64,000 nucleotides of DNA from Mercurialis annua (GCF_937616625.2 NC_065577.1:17869501-17933500), one strand, 5' to 3'; positions 34,700 to 48,210 are shown, counted from the first letter of the stretch. Notes: generated from the sequence alone by a model not told the origin. Numbers and translations: made by a program.

Positions 34700-36387
34700 G
34701 CTGTTTTTCCAGCGCAATTACTAATTATAATTATGGTAGTCCAAAAAAATTGTTATTTTTTTGATTATGTATGTGAATTTTTTATCAATAAAAATTCGAG
34801 ATAACGAATCAAAATAAGATGTTTTGAAAAAATGAACCATAATAAAAGGGAAGGAAAAATAGCAGGCATAACATAAAATAATATCAATTGTTAATTATAA
34901 ATATTTGCTAAATAAAATACAGCTTTAGCGTCAATGGTGTATCGAAGATCTAGTATACGAACAATATTGAAATTTTAAAAGATTATAAAGCAAAACCTCT
35001 CAAACAAAATTATGAAGCAAATTAACATCTAAAAGTAAAATCCATACAATAGAAATATTTTTTCTTTGATAATAACAATAGAAATATTAAAGGAAACATT
35101 TTTTTTATATACAATCAGTAATTAAAAAAAGAAAACAAACCCAACCCCTAACAGATCCAACATAGCCCCAGTAGTTAGAGTTGCATATCGCCTAATTATA
35201 TTGAAACTAAATATAGATGGAAAGCGGATTTTACAATTTTGAATATTAGGTCACAACTTCAAGGCTGAGTATGTGTCATCGCTTCTGAGTACAAATTATG
35301 AGGTCAAAGGAACAACCAGAAAATCTAAAGGTCCTTTTCATCGTTAAAGGTGACCCATTGGCATTTGTTTGTAATGTTTATTTTCCTGCAAAACCGACAA
35401 TAAATATGGGTACTCAAATGTAAACCACGTTTCTCAATATCATGCACACAAAAAAATCGAATCCAATAAAAAAACGAATAAGTAGATATTAGGCTGCATG
35501 CTTACATACTGATAGAAAAGATTACACAAAAGAAAAAAGTTAGAAAAATATTAAGCAAAAACAAACCAAAAATTAAATGTTTTATTGATTCATGGAAAGG
35601 AAACACAATTAAAATTAGATACATACAGAATTTGAAATTAAATTATTGAATATTTTATGCCTTCACTCTTGATGCACCATATATATATTTCTTTGACGTT
35701 GGACTTCAATATTTATAAATAAAGGACAACAGTTGCATGAGAAAATTGATCACCCCAATCAATAAAGAGGTAGACAGACACCGATCGGTGCTATATTTTT
35801 TTTAAGAAAATCGATGCTATTTTGGCTTTGTCAAAGGCGACGATTCAAGAAAAGCAGTTAGATTTATTGTAGTTCGCCTTTGAAAAGGCGCTGCCATAGA
35901 TTAGCCACATCGACATGGGTTTTATAGAGAAATAAATTTTGAAATGATAAACTTTAGCCATGGCAAAATTCGAATAAATTAAAAGAATAATACACATGAT
36001 GATTGAAACTCATAAGTTAAATAGAAAAGAAGTGAGTAGATTCCAAGCATAGTTGGAGGCTACATAACTTCTCCAAGAAGCAATGACAAGTGTGAATTTT
36101 TCAATGAAATCTGGCACTAATTTAAAATATCAAATAATCTTTGAGTTTGGAAGTTGGCTGGCAATGAGCTGTTTCATGTTAAGGTTTTTATGTAAATACA
36201 ATGGACAAGAAGACTCTTTATTACATTTATAATGTCAAGTAAAGACAAAACAATAACTTGCAGAAGGTTTTCATATAAATCATTGTTTTTTATTTGTAAT
36301 ATAAGAAGTGAACAATTACTAAAACAGACAAAAGCACAAATCATTAGCCCTTGGTATATTGTAATTTAGTAAAAAATAAGGATATAG
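34700..36387. other. Unclassified AT-rich insertion within the X LTR
   Basis: About 1.7 kb, with no counterpart in the other X LTR copies, separates X sequence at 34.7 kb from X sequence resuming near 36450. It has no open frame of note and no clear terminal inverted repeat or polyA tail. An internal pair gtcaaaggcgacga / ttcgcctttgaaaaggcgc lies at 35829-35892. It could be a decayed DNA transposon or Helitron-like element, but no defining end was found. Confidence 0.4.
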
Positions 36388-36448
36388 TAGTAAATGTGAA
36401 CCCAAAACACTGTTCAATGTACAGTGTTTTGGGTTCACTTTTATACTA
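36388..36448. repeat. Long near-perfect hairpin
   Basis: gtgaacccaaaacactgt (36396-36413) is followed by a 7-nt loop and its exact reverse complement (36421-36438). Pairing extends outward through tagta/tacta to about 27 bp per arm. It lies at the junction between the unclassified insertion and resumed X LTR sequence. Confidence 0.85.
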
Positions 36449-36671
36449 TTGTATAGATGCTGTTAAAGTCTCAGGTTTGAGCCGAACTTTTATTTATATA
36501 ATTATTTACATAAGTTGTTAGGTTTAGGTTGAAGTCTCGGTTGCCCCCGGAGCAGTGGTTTCGTGCAGGTTTAATTGTTATTATGTTTATCCGCGAGGCT
36601 AGCTACGGGTTTCGGTATAACCATACCCATATACTAGCGCATGTTGCGATCCTTGAAATTGGGTCGTAACA
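36449..36671 (+). mobile_element. Terminal part of the family-X LTR
   Basis: aggttgaagtctcggttgcc and gctagctacgggtttcggta, then gggtcgtaaca, match 48768-48916. The terminal tgaca has become taaca. Satellite follows at once (ataacgttttaaac). Confidence 0.85.
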
Positions 36672-39600
36672 ATAACGTTTTAAACATTTGGATTGGTTTA
36701 TAACTTTTTAAAAGTTTGGCTTAAATCGCTAAAAAGGTCAAACGTTTGGATTCGTTGCGTAACGTTTGTAAACGTTTGGCTTTAATCGCTAAAAAGGTGA
36801 AACGTTGGGATTTGTTTCATAACGTTTTAAACATTTGGATTGGTTTCATATTGTTTTAATCGTTTAGCTTAAATTGCTAAAAAGTGTAAACTTTTGGTTT
36901 TGTTGCGTAACGTTTGTAAACGTTTGGCTTAAATCTCTAAAAATGTGAAACATTAGGATTTGTTTCGTAATGTTTTAAATATTTGGATTGATTTCGTAAC
37001 GTTTTAAACATTTAGCTTAAATCGCTAAAAAGGCAAAACGATTGAATTTGTTTCGTAACGTTTGGAAACGCTTTGCTTAAATCACTAAAAAGGCCATAAG
37101 TTTGGATTTGTTTCATAACATATTAAACGTTTGGTTTAGTTTCGTATCGTTTTAATTTATTCGGCTTAAATCGCTAAAAAGGTCAAATATTTGGATTTCT
37201 TTCGTAACGCTTGTAAACATCTGGATTTGTTTCGTATCGTTTTAATTTATTGGGCTTAAATCGCTATTGTTTTGTAACGTTTAAACGTTTGGATTGATTT
37301 CATAGCATATTAAACGTTTTGCTTAAATCGCTAATAAAAGGAAACATTGGGATTTGTTTAGTAACGGATGTAAACGTGTGGTTTAAATCGCTGAAAAGGT
37401 GAAACATTTGGATTTGTTTGATAATGTTTTAAACGTTTGGATTTCTTTCGTAACATTTTAAACGTTTGGCTTAAATTGCAAAAAAGGTGAAACGTGTGGA
37501 TTTGTTTCGTAATGTTTTATACATTTGGATTGGTTTCGTAACGTTTTAAACATTCGGCTTAAATAACTAAAAAGTTGAAACGTTTCTATTTGTTTCGTAA
37601 CAGTTGCAAACGTTTGGCTTAAATCGCTAAAAAGGTAAAACGTTTGGATTTTTTTCATAACGTTTTAAATGTTAGGCTTAAATTGATAAAAAGGTGAATG
37701 TTTGGATTTTTTTCGTAACATTTGTAAATGTTTGACTTAAATCGCTTAATAGGTGAAACGTTAGGATTTGTTTTGTAAAGTTTTAAACATTTCGATTGAT
37801 TTCGTAACGTTATAAATGTTTGGCTTTAATCGCTAAAAAGGGCAAACATTTGGGTTTTTTCCTAACATTTGTAAATGTTTGGTTTAAATCGCTAATAAGG
37901 TGATACATTTGGATTTGTTTCGTAACGTTTTAAACGTTTGGCTTAAATTGCTAAAAAAGTGAAACGTTAGGCTGAAATCGTTAAAAAGACGAAACTTTTA
38001 AATTTGATACGAACCGTTTTAAATGTTTGGCCTAAATCTCTAAAATGGTTTCGTAACGTTTTAGACGTTTGGATTGGTTTCATAACATGGTAAACGTTTT
38101 TGATTAAATTGCTAAAAAGGTGAAACATTTGAATTTGTTTAATAACGTTTGTAAACATTTTGCTTAAATCGCTAAAAAGGTTAAACGTTTGTATTAGTTT
38201 CGTAATGTTTTAAACGGTTGGTTTAAATCGCTGAAAATATGAAACGTAAAGTTTTTTCCGTAACGTTTTAAAAGTTAGGCTAAAATCTAAAAAGGTGAAA
38301 ATTTTGGATTTGTTTCGTAACGTTTTAAACGTTTGAATTGGTTTCAGAACATTGTAAACATTTGGCTTAAATCGCTAAAAAGGTGAAACTTTTGGATTTG
38401 TTTTGTAACATTTGGCTTAAATCGCTAAAAAGGTGAAACGTTTGAATCTATTTTTTAACGTTTGAAACGTTCGTATTGTTTTCGTAACGCTTTAAACGTT
38501 TGGATTAAATTGCAAAAAAGGTGAAACGTTAGGATCTCTTTCGTAACGCTTGTATACATTTGGCTTAAATAGCTAATAGGGTGAAATGTTAGGATTTATT
38601 TCTTAACATTTTTAATGTTTGGATTGGTTTCATGTTGTTTTAATCGTTTGGCTTAAATCGCTAAAAAACAAAACTTTTGGATTTATTTTGTAACGTTTTA
38701 AACGTTTGGATTGGTCTCGTAACGTTTTACAGGTTTAGCTTAAATCGCTAAAAAGATCAAACGTTTGAATTTGTTGTGTAGCATTTTAAACGTTTTTCTT
38801 CAATAGCTAAAAGGGTAAAACGTAAGGTTTTTTTTCGTAACATTTTAAATGTTTGGATTCGTTTCTTAACGATTTAAACGTTTTGCTGAAATTGCTTAAC
38901 AAATGAAAGGATTGAATTTGTTTCATAACGTTTGACTTGAATCGCTAAAAAGGGGAATCATTTCAATTTTTTTTGTAACATTTTAAATGTTTGGATTGGT
39001 TTCGTAACGTTTTACTCGTTTGGCTTAAATTGCTAAAAAAGTGAAACGTTTGGATTTATTTCGTAACGCTGGTAAACGTTTGGATTGGTTTCGTAAAGTT
39101 TTAAACGTTTCACTTAAATCGCTAAAGAGGTGAAATAATTGGATTTTTTTCGTAACGTTTGTAAACATTCGGCTTAAATCACTAAAAAGGTGAAACGTTT
39201 AGATTTATTTCGTACAGTTTTAAACATTTGGATTGGTTTCATAACGTTTTAAATGTTTGTCTTAAATTGATAAAACGGTGAACGTTTGGATTTATTGTGC
39301 AACGTTTGTAAACATTTGGCTTATATCGCTAAAAAGGTGAAACGTTTTGATTTATTTCGTAACGTTTAAAACGTTGGATTGGTTTCGTAACGTTATAAAT
39401 GTTTGGTTTAAATCGCAAAAAATTTGAAACGTTTGGATTTGTGTCATAACGTTTGTAAACGTTTGGCTTAAATCGCTAATAAAGGGAAACGTTTGGATTT
39501 GTTTCGTAACATTATAAATATTTGGATTAAATCGCTAAAAAGGTAAACGTTTGGCTTAAATCGCTCATAAGGGAAAACGTTTAAATTTGTTTCGAACTGT

Positions 39601-40345
39601 TTAAAACGTTTGGATTTATTTCGTAACGTTTCAAACGTTTTGATTTGTTTCGTAACGTTTGTAAACATTTGGCTTAAATTGCTAAAAAGATGAAATGTTT
39701 GGATTTTTTTCTTAATGTTTGAAACGTTCGGATTGGTTCGTAACATTTTAAACGTTTGGCTTAAATAGCTAAAAAGGGGAAACGTTTGCATTTTTTTCGT
39801 AACGCTTGTAAACATTTGGATTTGTTTCGTAACGATTCAAACGTTTGGATTGGTTTCATATTATTTTAAACGTTTGGCTTCAATCGCTAAAAAGGTGAAA
39901 CGTTTAGATTTATTTCGTAACCTTTGTAAACGTTTGGCTTATATCAATAAAAACGTGAATCGTTTGGATTTGTTTTGTAACGTTTTAAACGATTGAATTG
40001 GCTTCGTAATGTTTTAAATGTTTGGCTTAAAATGATAAAAAGGTGAATGTTTGGATTTGTTTCGTAACGTTTGTAAACGTTTGGCTTAAATCGGTAAAAA
40101 GGTGAAACATTTGGATTTGTTTCGTAACGCTTTAAACGTTTGGATTGCCTTAGTAACATTATAAATGTTTGGCTTAAATCGATAAAAAGGGTAAACATTT
40201 GGATTTGTTTCGTAAAGTTTGTATACAGTTGGCTTAAATCGCGCATAAGGGGAAACGTTTGGATTTGTTTCGTAACGTTTTAAACGTTTGGCTTAAATAT
40301 CTAAAAAGATGAAACGGTTGGCTTAAATCGCTAAAAAGGTGAAGT
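36672..40345. repeat. Satellite array (segment 3, 3.7 kb)
   Basis: The same 30-bp subunit satellite. Minus-strand frames of up to 115 codons (for example 39468-39815 and 39944-40246) encode 10-residue periodic peptides such as FSDLSQTFK. They exist because the subunit length is a multiple of three and are not genes. Confidence 0.95.
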
Positions 40346-41086
40346 TGTCACGACCCAAAATCGAGGGCCGCGACCGGCGGTAGGGAATGGGAATTGTGGT
40401 TCCGATACCCGTAGCATGCCTGAAATTCACTAAATCTTTTTCGAAATTATCATATAAAACTTGACCTTACAAACAGAAGCATTTAAGCAAAGACACATTT
40501 ATATACACTGGTAAAGTCATACAACTTGCTCGGGCTTATCGTTTCTGTATCATATAAGTACTAGCCCAGCATAAACTACTAGTGTCAAAGTTACATCACG
40601 GGAATCTACCTCCGTGGTACAAAGCATAACCATCGTAGTCGAACCAAAATATACACAACCGACAGAAACTATAAACAATGTAAAATTTTACTGTTCTACT
40701 AGGCCATGACACTGTTCAGAAATTATACTACTGCAGCAACTGCAGAAGTCGGGACAGTACATAGCCAAAGGGACATCCGGTCAAAGACGGACTTCTAGCC
40801 AAGTCTAGAATCAAGGTACCTGAAAAACACACTGTTGGGGGTCAGCTATTAAGTTGAGTGAGTTATACTTTACTTACCATATTATCAAAATAAGCATCGC
40901 ATTTTAAAAACATTTTTAAAATATTTATACAATCACATTTTTAAACAATTCCAACATATACTATCACGCAATTGCAAACAATTCATTTAAGGCAAGTATT
41001 TGATCCGATCGAAACCTTAATCTTAAACTTCTAGTCTTTCCTAATCCGTATAGTAATGTATCAAATCATTTTAGTCCAAGTGGTAC

Positions 41087-41250
41087 GGTCTCGAGATAGT
41101 TCGACCGAGCTACCGCTACCACGTGGCATAGTCCCGAGATAGTTCAACCGAGTTACTGTCACTGCTTAATCCCAAGTTGTGAGTCCCAAGATAGTTCAAC
41201 CGAGTTACTCACTAGATACAGGTCCCGAGATCCCAGATCCAGCGAGTTAC
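41087..41250 (-). repeat. Four direct repeats in the solo LTR
   Basis: On the plus strand the motif gtcccgagatagttcaaccg (then agttac) recurs at about 41087, 41130, 41182 and, shortened, 41222. Read on the minus strand it is taactcggttgaactatctc then gggac. It is recognisably related to the repeats of the X LTR at 48211-48333. Confidence 0.85.
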
Positions 41251-41379
41251 CTCGTATTTATAAAACATAATTCTCCTTCCATTTCATAATCACAAAAAAT
41301 GATCAACATTTAATAAGCTCACATCAACAGTTTCTATGTACAAATATCTAGACTCTTATAAACACCGGTGATCACACGG

Positions 41380-41398
41380 CCTATTGACGCCCAATAGG
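41380..41398 (-). promoter_or_regulatory. Conserved LTR hairpin, solo-LTR copy
   Basis: cctattg-acgcc-caatagg forms a perfect 7-bp stem. On the minus strand it is preceded by gaaacgagcta and followed by ccgtgtgatcaccggt, the framing words shared by all LTR copies here. Confidence 0.75.
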
Positions 41399-43623
41399 TA
41401 GCTCGTTTCTTCGGATCATATACAAATTCACAGTAGCAAGTAATCGACAAGTCATGAGCAAATTAATACAATTCATATATCAAACTAGTCAATCTAATAC
41501 AATATGGTTCAATCCATAAACAAACAATTCAAATGTAATTCAATCCAATAAGAACAACTCAATAAAATCAAACTATATAATGTATGCGATGCATTTGATA
41601 ATAATAATAATATATATTATATATAAAATAGTTTTTAATACGATAATACGAGTGAGTAAAATATACTCACCGCTTGCTATCCATAATCTTCGATAATAGC
41701 TAAGCGAAGTCGCGTTCTTTCAGTTCTAGGTTCAATTGGCACGCCTCGCCAAGTCTACACAAATTCGATAATATCTCGAATTAATTACAATCTAACTATA
41801 ATTAATTAATCCAAAACTAGGTTTTTGGCCAACTTCGGCTATTGAAACCGTTAACTTAAAACAGTCCGACCCCTATAAAAAAAATTGACATTCTTAAAGT
41901 TCAGAACGCCGCCTACAAATTTTGTTGAGGTCTCGGACTGAGATTAGCACCCGAAGATGTCGGAATTCGGCCCTAAAGTTAATAACTTGGGGTGTCCTTA
42001 ATTTTAGAACTGTTATGCGTGACATAATATTTTGATTTATTTGAGTCATTTAGAGGCTGATCTAGCTGAAACTTATACTTAGACATTTATAGACAACATC
42101 TTTAAGTTTCCGTACCAACAAACGGAACTTAATTCGGAGATATATAAATTGAGATACTTCCCTCTCCATATGGCTGTTTTGCAGAATAATTTTCTTCAAA
42201 ACGTCAAACTAGTTTACGTAAACTTATTTCCCAACTATAACGTGTCGATACTAAGAACTTAACGAAATCATTTTCTTATATCAGTGTAATTCCGCCCTCA
42301 TAAACAACTATGAACACATATGATCCTTGGTCCAATGATTAGTTTCAAACACATTTTATGTTAATATTGATTCTAGCTGCGTAGCTTTACGTTTAAACTC
42401 AAATCAAACACGTTCTAGCTTCGTGGGAAGCGGTTCAGCCGCTTCTTCTTTCTACCAAACCCTAACACATACATAACTCTCACAACTTACGAACAACCTA
42501 TCACAACTCACCAATTTATCTCATAAACACCAATTTTAGCATTCAAATCAATCATCACCATTATTCTTACCGAAGTCGAAATAAAGTTCCATAACGCTTA
42601 AAATAAACTGAGCTCTTTACCTTTATTTGTTTGTCCAGGTCAGTAGCTATTGGTTTCCTCTTTCCATTGTCGCAAAAATAGCTTAATTCCTATATCAAAC
42701 GGAGAATCTACAAGGTTTGAAAGATCTTGGCATCAAAACTCCATTCTTAAAAGCATAACTCGAAAACAGCCTTATAAACCAAAAACCCTAATAAAAAATT
42801 GAGCTTTTTACCTTAAATTGATGAGCTATAACAGTAGACGATCTCTCCTTCATTTCGTGGCCGCGAGAATCAACCAAAACCGAGTTAAGATGAGGGAGTT
42901 ATGGTGTTTTGAAATTTTTGTGCCTTAAAACCTTAAGGAAAAAGATGATGGAGTTGAGAGCTGAAATTTGATATCTGAAATTATGATTTGAAAATCAAAT
43001 TATTGGCCTTATATAATTATGGTAAAGTTCTCATTTGATCCATAACATTGCCACCTCCTTAAATTTTAATTCGTAACTTTTCTTTCGTCCAATTTATTCC
43101 GTCGATCGCTTAATTATCTAGACTCGATAAGTTATGTATTATTTATATCCATACAAATAATATCACCTTAATACCTCATAATTCCATCTCCGATAATTTA
43201 TTTTTGCAATTTTCGGCTAAAAACACTCAAATTCCAATTTGAGCTAAAATGCCTTTTTTTCTCACTTTTTCCTTTAAATTTTCCTTTAACAAATATCGAT
43301 GTCCAATTATTCAATATTATTTTTGTAAGTACTAATTCCCGTCAATAATCTATTAAATTTCCATTTTCCGGAAATTAAATCCTTATTTTCCAATTTTCGA
43401 GCCTACGTGCACTTTATCCACTTTTCCATATTTTCCTTTTTATGTCTAATTCAATTTTCTTTATAAGATTCTCGATATTGAAATTTTCTTAATAAAATCT
43501 CACGACCTACTTGGGTTCTCTTTTATTTATTTATTTTCCGATAATTCCTTTTCTGGCCGCTTTAACTGTTTAAATTTAGACACGTTGCCTACTTTGACAA
43601 CGTCAGACACACGGGGCATTACA

Positions 43624-44583
43624 GAAGTGTTTAGATTGTTTCGAACCGTTTTAAACGTTTGGCTTAAATCGCAAAAATGATGGAATGTTAAGATTGGTTT
43701 TGTAACGTTTTAAACGTTTGAATTGGTTTCGTAACTTTTTAAACGTTTGGCTTAAATCGCTAATAATGTGAAACGTTTGGATTTGTTTCGTAATGTTTTA
43801 AACGTTTGAATTGATTTCGTATCGTTTTAAACGTTTTGCTTAAATCGATAAAAAGGTGAAACATTTGTATTTCTTTTGTTATGTTTTAAACGTTTAGCTT
43901 AAATCGCTAATAAGGTGAAACGTTTGAATTTGTTTCGTAATGTTTTAAACATTTAGATTGGTTTCATAACGTTTTAAACGTTTGAGTTAAATAGCTAAAA
44001 AGGTGAAACACTTTGATTTATTTCGCAACATTTGTAAACATTTGGCTTAAATAGATAAAGGGCGAAACGTTACGATTTGTTTTGTAACGTTTTAAACATT
44101 TTGACTGGTTTCATATCATTTTAAACGTTTATCTTAAATTGATAAAAAGGTAAAATGTTTGGATTTGTTTCGTAACGATTTAAATGTTTGGATTGGCTTC
44201 ACCACGTTTTAAACGTTTGGCTTAAATCACTAAAAAGGTAAAACGTTTTGATTTGTTGCGTAACGTTTGTAAACGTTTGGCTTAAATCTCGAAAAAGGGG
44301 AAACGTTTGGATTTTTTTCATAACGTTTTAAACGTTTGGCTTAAATCGCTATAAAGGGGAAATGTTAGGATTTGTTTCGTAACGTTTTTAACGTTTGGAT
44401 TTGTTTTGTATTGCTAAAAAGGTGAAAGATTGAATTTGTTTCGTAATGTTAGTAAACGTTTGGCTTAAATCGATAAAAAGGTGAAACATTAGGAATTGTT
44501 TAGTAACATTTTAAACATTTGGATTGGTTTCGTAACATTTTAATTGTTTGGCTTAAATCGCTAAAAAGGGGAAACGTTTGAAT
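43624..44583. repeat. Satellite array (segment 4)
   Basis: The 30-bp subunit satellite to the right of the solo LTR. Positions 43624-44554 are the source of, or share an immediate source with, 32596-33526. Confidence 0.95.
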
Positions 44584-44808
44584 TTTTTTTTTTTTGACAA
44601 TCGAATAATCTTCCATTAATAAAAAAGAGCAGTTACAGGTGTAAGAATTCAGAAAGGGTATAGCCGTTTCTAATGACCAGACATGGAACAAGATATAAAC
44701 CTTGATTCGCAGATCCCCTTACAAAATAAAATCAGAATTACATAACTGCTCTAACAGAATAAGATCCAATCCTTTTCTGTCTAACAGAACACTCACAAAC
44801 TATTCATA
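44584..44808 (-). mobile_element. Short retroposon with poly(A), probably a 5'-truncated LINE
   Basis: On the minus strand about 210 bp of non-satellite sequence ends attcgattgtc followed by a 12-13 nt A-run. It is flanked by aaacgtttgaat (44572-44583) and aaatgtttggat (44809-44820). The flanks may be a target duplication or simply satellite. No tRNA-like box A/B was found at the 5' end, so a truncated L1-type LINE is favoured over a SINE. Confidence 0.6.
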
Positions 44809-46010
44809 AAATGTTTGGATTTGTTTCGTAAAGTTTTAAATGTTTGGATTGGTTTAATAATGTTTTAAACGTTTGGCTTCAGTCGCTAAAAAATTGAAAC
44901 GTTTGGATTTGATTATTAACATTTTAAATGTTTGGATTGGTTTGGTAACGTTTAAAATGTTTGGCTTAAATAACTAAATAGGTGAAATGTTTGGATTTAT
45001 ATCTATCATAACATTTATAAACGTTTGGTTTAAATCGCTAAAAAGGTAAAACGTTTGGAGTTGTTTCCTAACGTTTTAAACGTTTGGCTTAAATAGCAAA
45101 AAAGGTAAAACATTAGGACTTTTTCGTAACGTTTTATACGTTTAGCTTAAATCAATAAAAAGGTGAAATGTTAGGATTTGTTTCGTAACGTTTTAAATTT
45201 TTGGATTGGTTTTATAATATTTTAAGTGTTTGATCTAAATAGATAAAAAGGGTAAACGTTTGGATTTGTTTCGTAACGTTTGTAAACGTTTGGCTCATAT
45301 CGCTAATAAGGGGAAACGTTTGGCTTATATCGCTAATAAGGGGAAACGTTTGGATTCGTTTTGTAACGGTTGTAAATGTTTGGCTTATATCACTAAAAAG
45401 GTGAAACATTTGGATTTGTTTCATAACGTTTGTAAACGTTTGGCTTAAATCGCTAAAAAGGATAAATGTTTGGATTTGTTTTGTAACGTTTTAAACGTGT
45501 GGCATAAATCGTAAAAAAGCTGAAATGTTTGGATTTGTTTCGTAATGTGTTAAACGTTTGGCTTAAATAACTATAAAGTTGAAACATTAAGATTTGTTTC
45601 GTAACATTTTCAACGTTTGACTTAAAAATCTAAGAAGGTGAAACGTTAGAATTTGTTTCGTAACGTTTTAAACGTTTGGATTGGTTTTGCAATGTTTTAA
45701 ACGTTTGATATAAATCGCTAAAAAGGTGAAACTTTTGGATTTGTTTCAGAATATTTTAAACGTTTGGCTTAAATCACCGAAAAGGGAAAAATTTAGAATT
45801 TATTTTGTAATTTAAACCCATTGGCTTAAATCGCTAAAAAGGTAATACATGATGATTTGTTTCTTAACGTTTTAAATGGTTGGCTTAAATCGCTAAAAAG
45901 GTGAAACATTAGTATTTGTTTCGTAATATTTTATACGTTTGGATTGGTTTTGTAACATTTTAAACGTTTGGCTTAAATCGCTAAAAAGGAGAAACGTTAG
46001 GATTTATTTC
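44809..46010. repeat. Satellite array (segment 5)
   Basis: The 30-bp subunit satellite. It includes a fresh local duplication: two identical adjacent 30-bp subunits (ggcttatatcgctaataagg then ggaaacgttt) at about 45291-45350. Confidence 0.95.
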
Positions 46011-46160
46011 GTATCGGATCGGGCTCATCTTTGGATATGTTGTTACTAAGAGGATTTACTAAAATCTGGTCGTTTAGATCGTTATTTGGAGGTCCCTAAC
46101 TCTAAATATACCTATTAAACCATAGGCTTTAATCGAAGCCCATATAAAGCCCACAATAGT

Positions 46161-46170
46161 CTATAAATAG
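46161..46170 (+). promoter_or_regulatory. LTR TATA box
   Basis: ctataaatag about 150 bp from the left edge of the X LTR. The position and sequence fit the core promoter of an LTR. Confidence 0.65.
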
Positions 46171-48141
46171 ACCCTCTAACTAATGTGATCAGTCCCTTTT
46201 CGAACCTTAAAACCTAAAAACGATCTATTACACTTATAGACCTATATTTATTCATTCCAAGACATTCGGGTTCATTTCATTACGCTAAGTGTGTGATTTT
46301 ATGTTCCTCTCGCAAGATTTAAGTGCCTTCTTCGTCGCGTTCATCGTTGGTGTGTTGTGGCATCACTTAGTTTTGGTCCAGACCTTTATTCTTGATCCAT
46401 TTTCATCATACATCAGTTTATTCATCAATCTTAGGTTTCTTATCCATTTCCTTTTGATTTATGATTGACTTGTTACGTTTGATGCGTAGAAACATGTGAT
46501 TTAGGGTTGTAAATGATTGGATTCAATTGATTGTTGGTTGGTGTTGTATAATCTGAGTATATTAAGTATTTTAAAGTTATTCATGAATATAATCTGATCC
46601 TAATTGAATTAAGAACAATTTGGTGTAATTAATCAACGATTTGCCGAAATTTAGACTTGTACAAATTTGATTCGATTAACGATTTGTTCAAATATTGAAT
46701 CTAAGTTATTTGATTTGTTGGGTGTTTTTATATCAATAGCTACTGATCTAAATATTTTTGATTGAAAATAATAATTAAAATGGAATTGGTTTGTAAAATC
46801 TCCACAGTTTGCGAAAATGACAATTTTAAGGAAGTTGAGCGCTACGAATACAAAACGGGTTTGAAATGCTTTACCTACTGATCTAATATGTTCTAAGTGG
46901 TGTTTTAAAGGTATCATATTAGTAGTAACCTGATTTGATTCAGAGAATTCTTATTTGCTTCAGTTGGCTTGTTTAGACAATTTTTGACAATATTGTCAAT
47001 ATTATTGTTTAAGTGTTTTTGGCTTGTTTTAAAACTGATCTTAAGTTGCTTTGTATGTACTTATGGGATATACTACTGATCTAAATGAATTTTCGAGTTA
47101 TTATCTTATTTGTTTTGGTACGTGTTCACTTATTTTGTAAACTAGCTAGTTTTACGCTAAAAAGCTATGTTTTCAGAATCTTTGATTTGTGGTGACTTAG
47201 GATCTGATTTGAATTTATATTATATGTTAAGGAAAGTTCATAATCTGATCTAAGGTGTTTTGGTTTGACTTTCACGATTGGTCTTGTCTTGAACTAGGTG
47301 GTATGAATGCTTAATTGGCTTAATTTATGAAAGGTTTGCTTGATTGATACAAAATGTTTTGATATGACATGTCTTATATCAAATATGATTATTAAGCATG
47401 CTAGGGCTATTGTATATTGACTTTTGACTTATTTGGTTGTATTTATCCTTTGAGGACTTTTGTCGAACACTTTATAATCATGATGCTGTACTTGGATTTT
47501 AATGTTTGATTTGATTTTCCTTGTTTTATAAATTTAGTCTTTGGTATATTTAAATGACTCCGGACTTTAAATGAATTGTTTTACTTCGGTTGGATGTTTG
47601 GTTTGGGTTAGACTTGGGTCGCCCAATTTATGAGTATAGGCTTGGCAGTTATGATAACTCGGCTAGCTCACCACTTTGGTTTAAACTTAGTTTTATGATT
47701 TTAACTAAGTTATTGAAATGATTTCCGGATTATATTTTCAAAGTAGGAACTCAATTTGACTTAAATATCGTATGACTTCTGTTATGTTCAGTATGTATGA
47801 TTACTCTACTTTGGTTTATGCTTTGGCTATGGATTAAGTAAGTGTGTTTGCTTTGTCTTGGCTTGTTGATGTTTGTGCTAGTTATATGTGTTGTCTAGTA
47901 CTCTTTAGAGTTAGGACATGTTTTAATTCTGATTTATATTGTCTAGACTCGTCGACTGTTCGTGCTTCGGAGACGAATCAGGATTAGTTGCTTGCCAGGT
48001 TATCATGTGGATTAGCAAGCAGTGAGTTTGTACTTACTATTTACCGCTTTATTATGTAGAATGTTATTTTAATATATAAATATATATTGTATGTATGTTT
48101 CGAACTGTTTTTTCATTATGGCTTTTAGTTGGAACATGCTA

Positions 48142-48160
48142 CCTAATGGGTATCATTAGG
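48142..48160 (+). promoter_or_regulatory. Conserved LTR hairpin, X copy
   Basis: cctaatg-ggtat-cattagg forms a perfect 7-bp stem. Compared with the 41380 copy (cctattg/caatagg), one A-T pair has become T-A on both arms, keeping the stem. It is preceded by ggaacatgcta and followed by actgcgtgtgcactggt. Confidence 0.75.
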
Positions 48161-48210
48161 ACTGCGTGTGCACTGGTATTGATCTAGATAAGGTATGTGA
48201 TATGTGGTGG

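Larger units (their letters stand above)
40346..43623 (-). mobile_element. Complete solo LTR with GAAGT target duplication
   Basis: 3278 bp. On the minus strand it starts TGTAATGCCCCGTGTG and ends ggtcgtgaca. It is flanked by gaagt on both sides (40341-40345 and 43624-43628) inside satellite. No internal region remains, so it arose by LTR-LTR recombination. It contains four direct repeats (41087-41250) and the conserved hairpin (41380-41398). No coding frame is seen. Its right 395 bp and flanking satellite were copied to 32201-33526. Confidence 0.93.

Noticed and set aside
44584..44808. tRNA-derived SINE
   Set aside because: No box A/box B promoter words were found at the 5' side on the minus strand. 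A truncated LINE fits better.
46651..46917. 88-codon minus-strand frame in the X LTR
   Set aside because: No recognisable domain, opposite to the LTR direction, and not visibly maintained in the other X copies.
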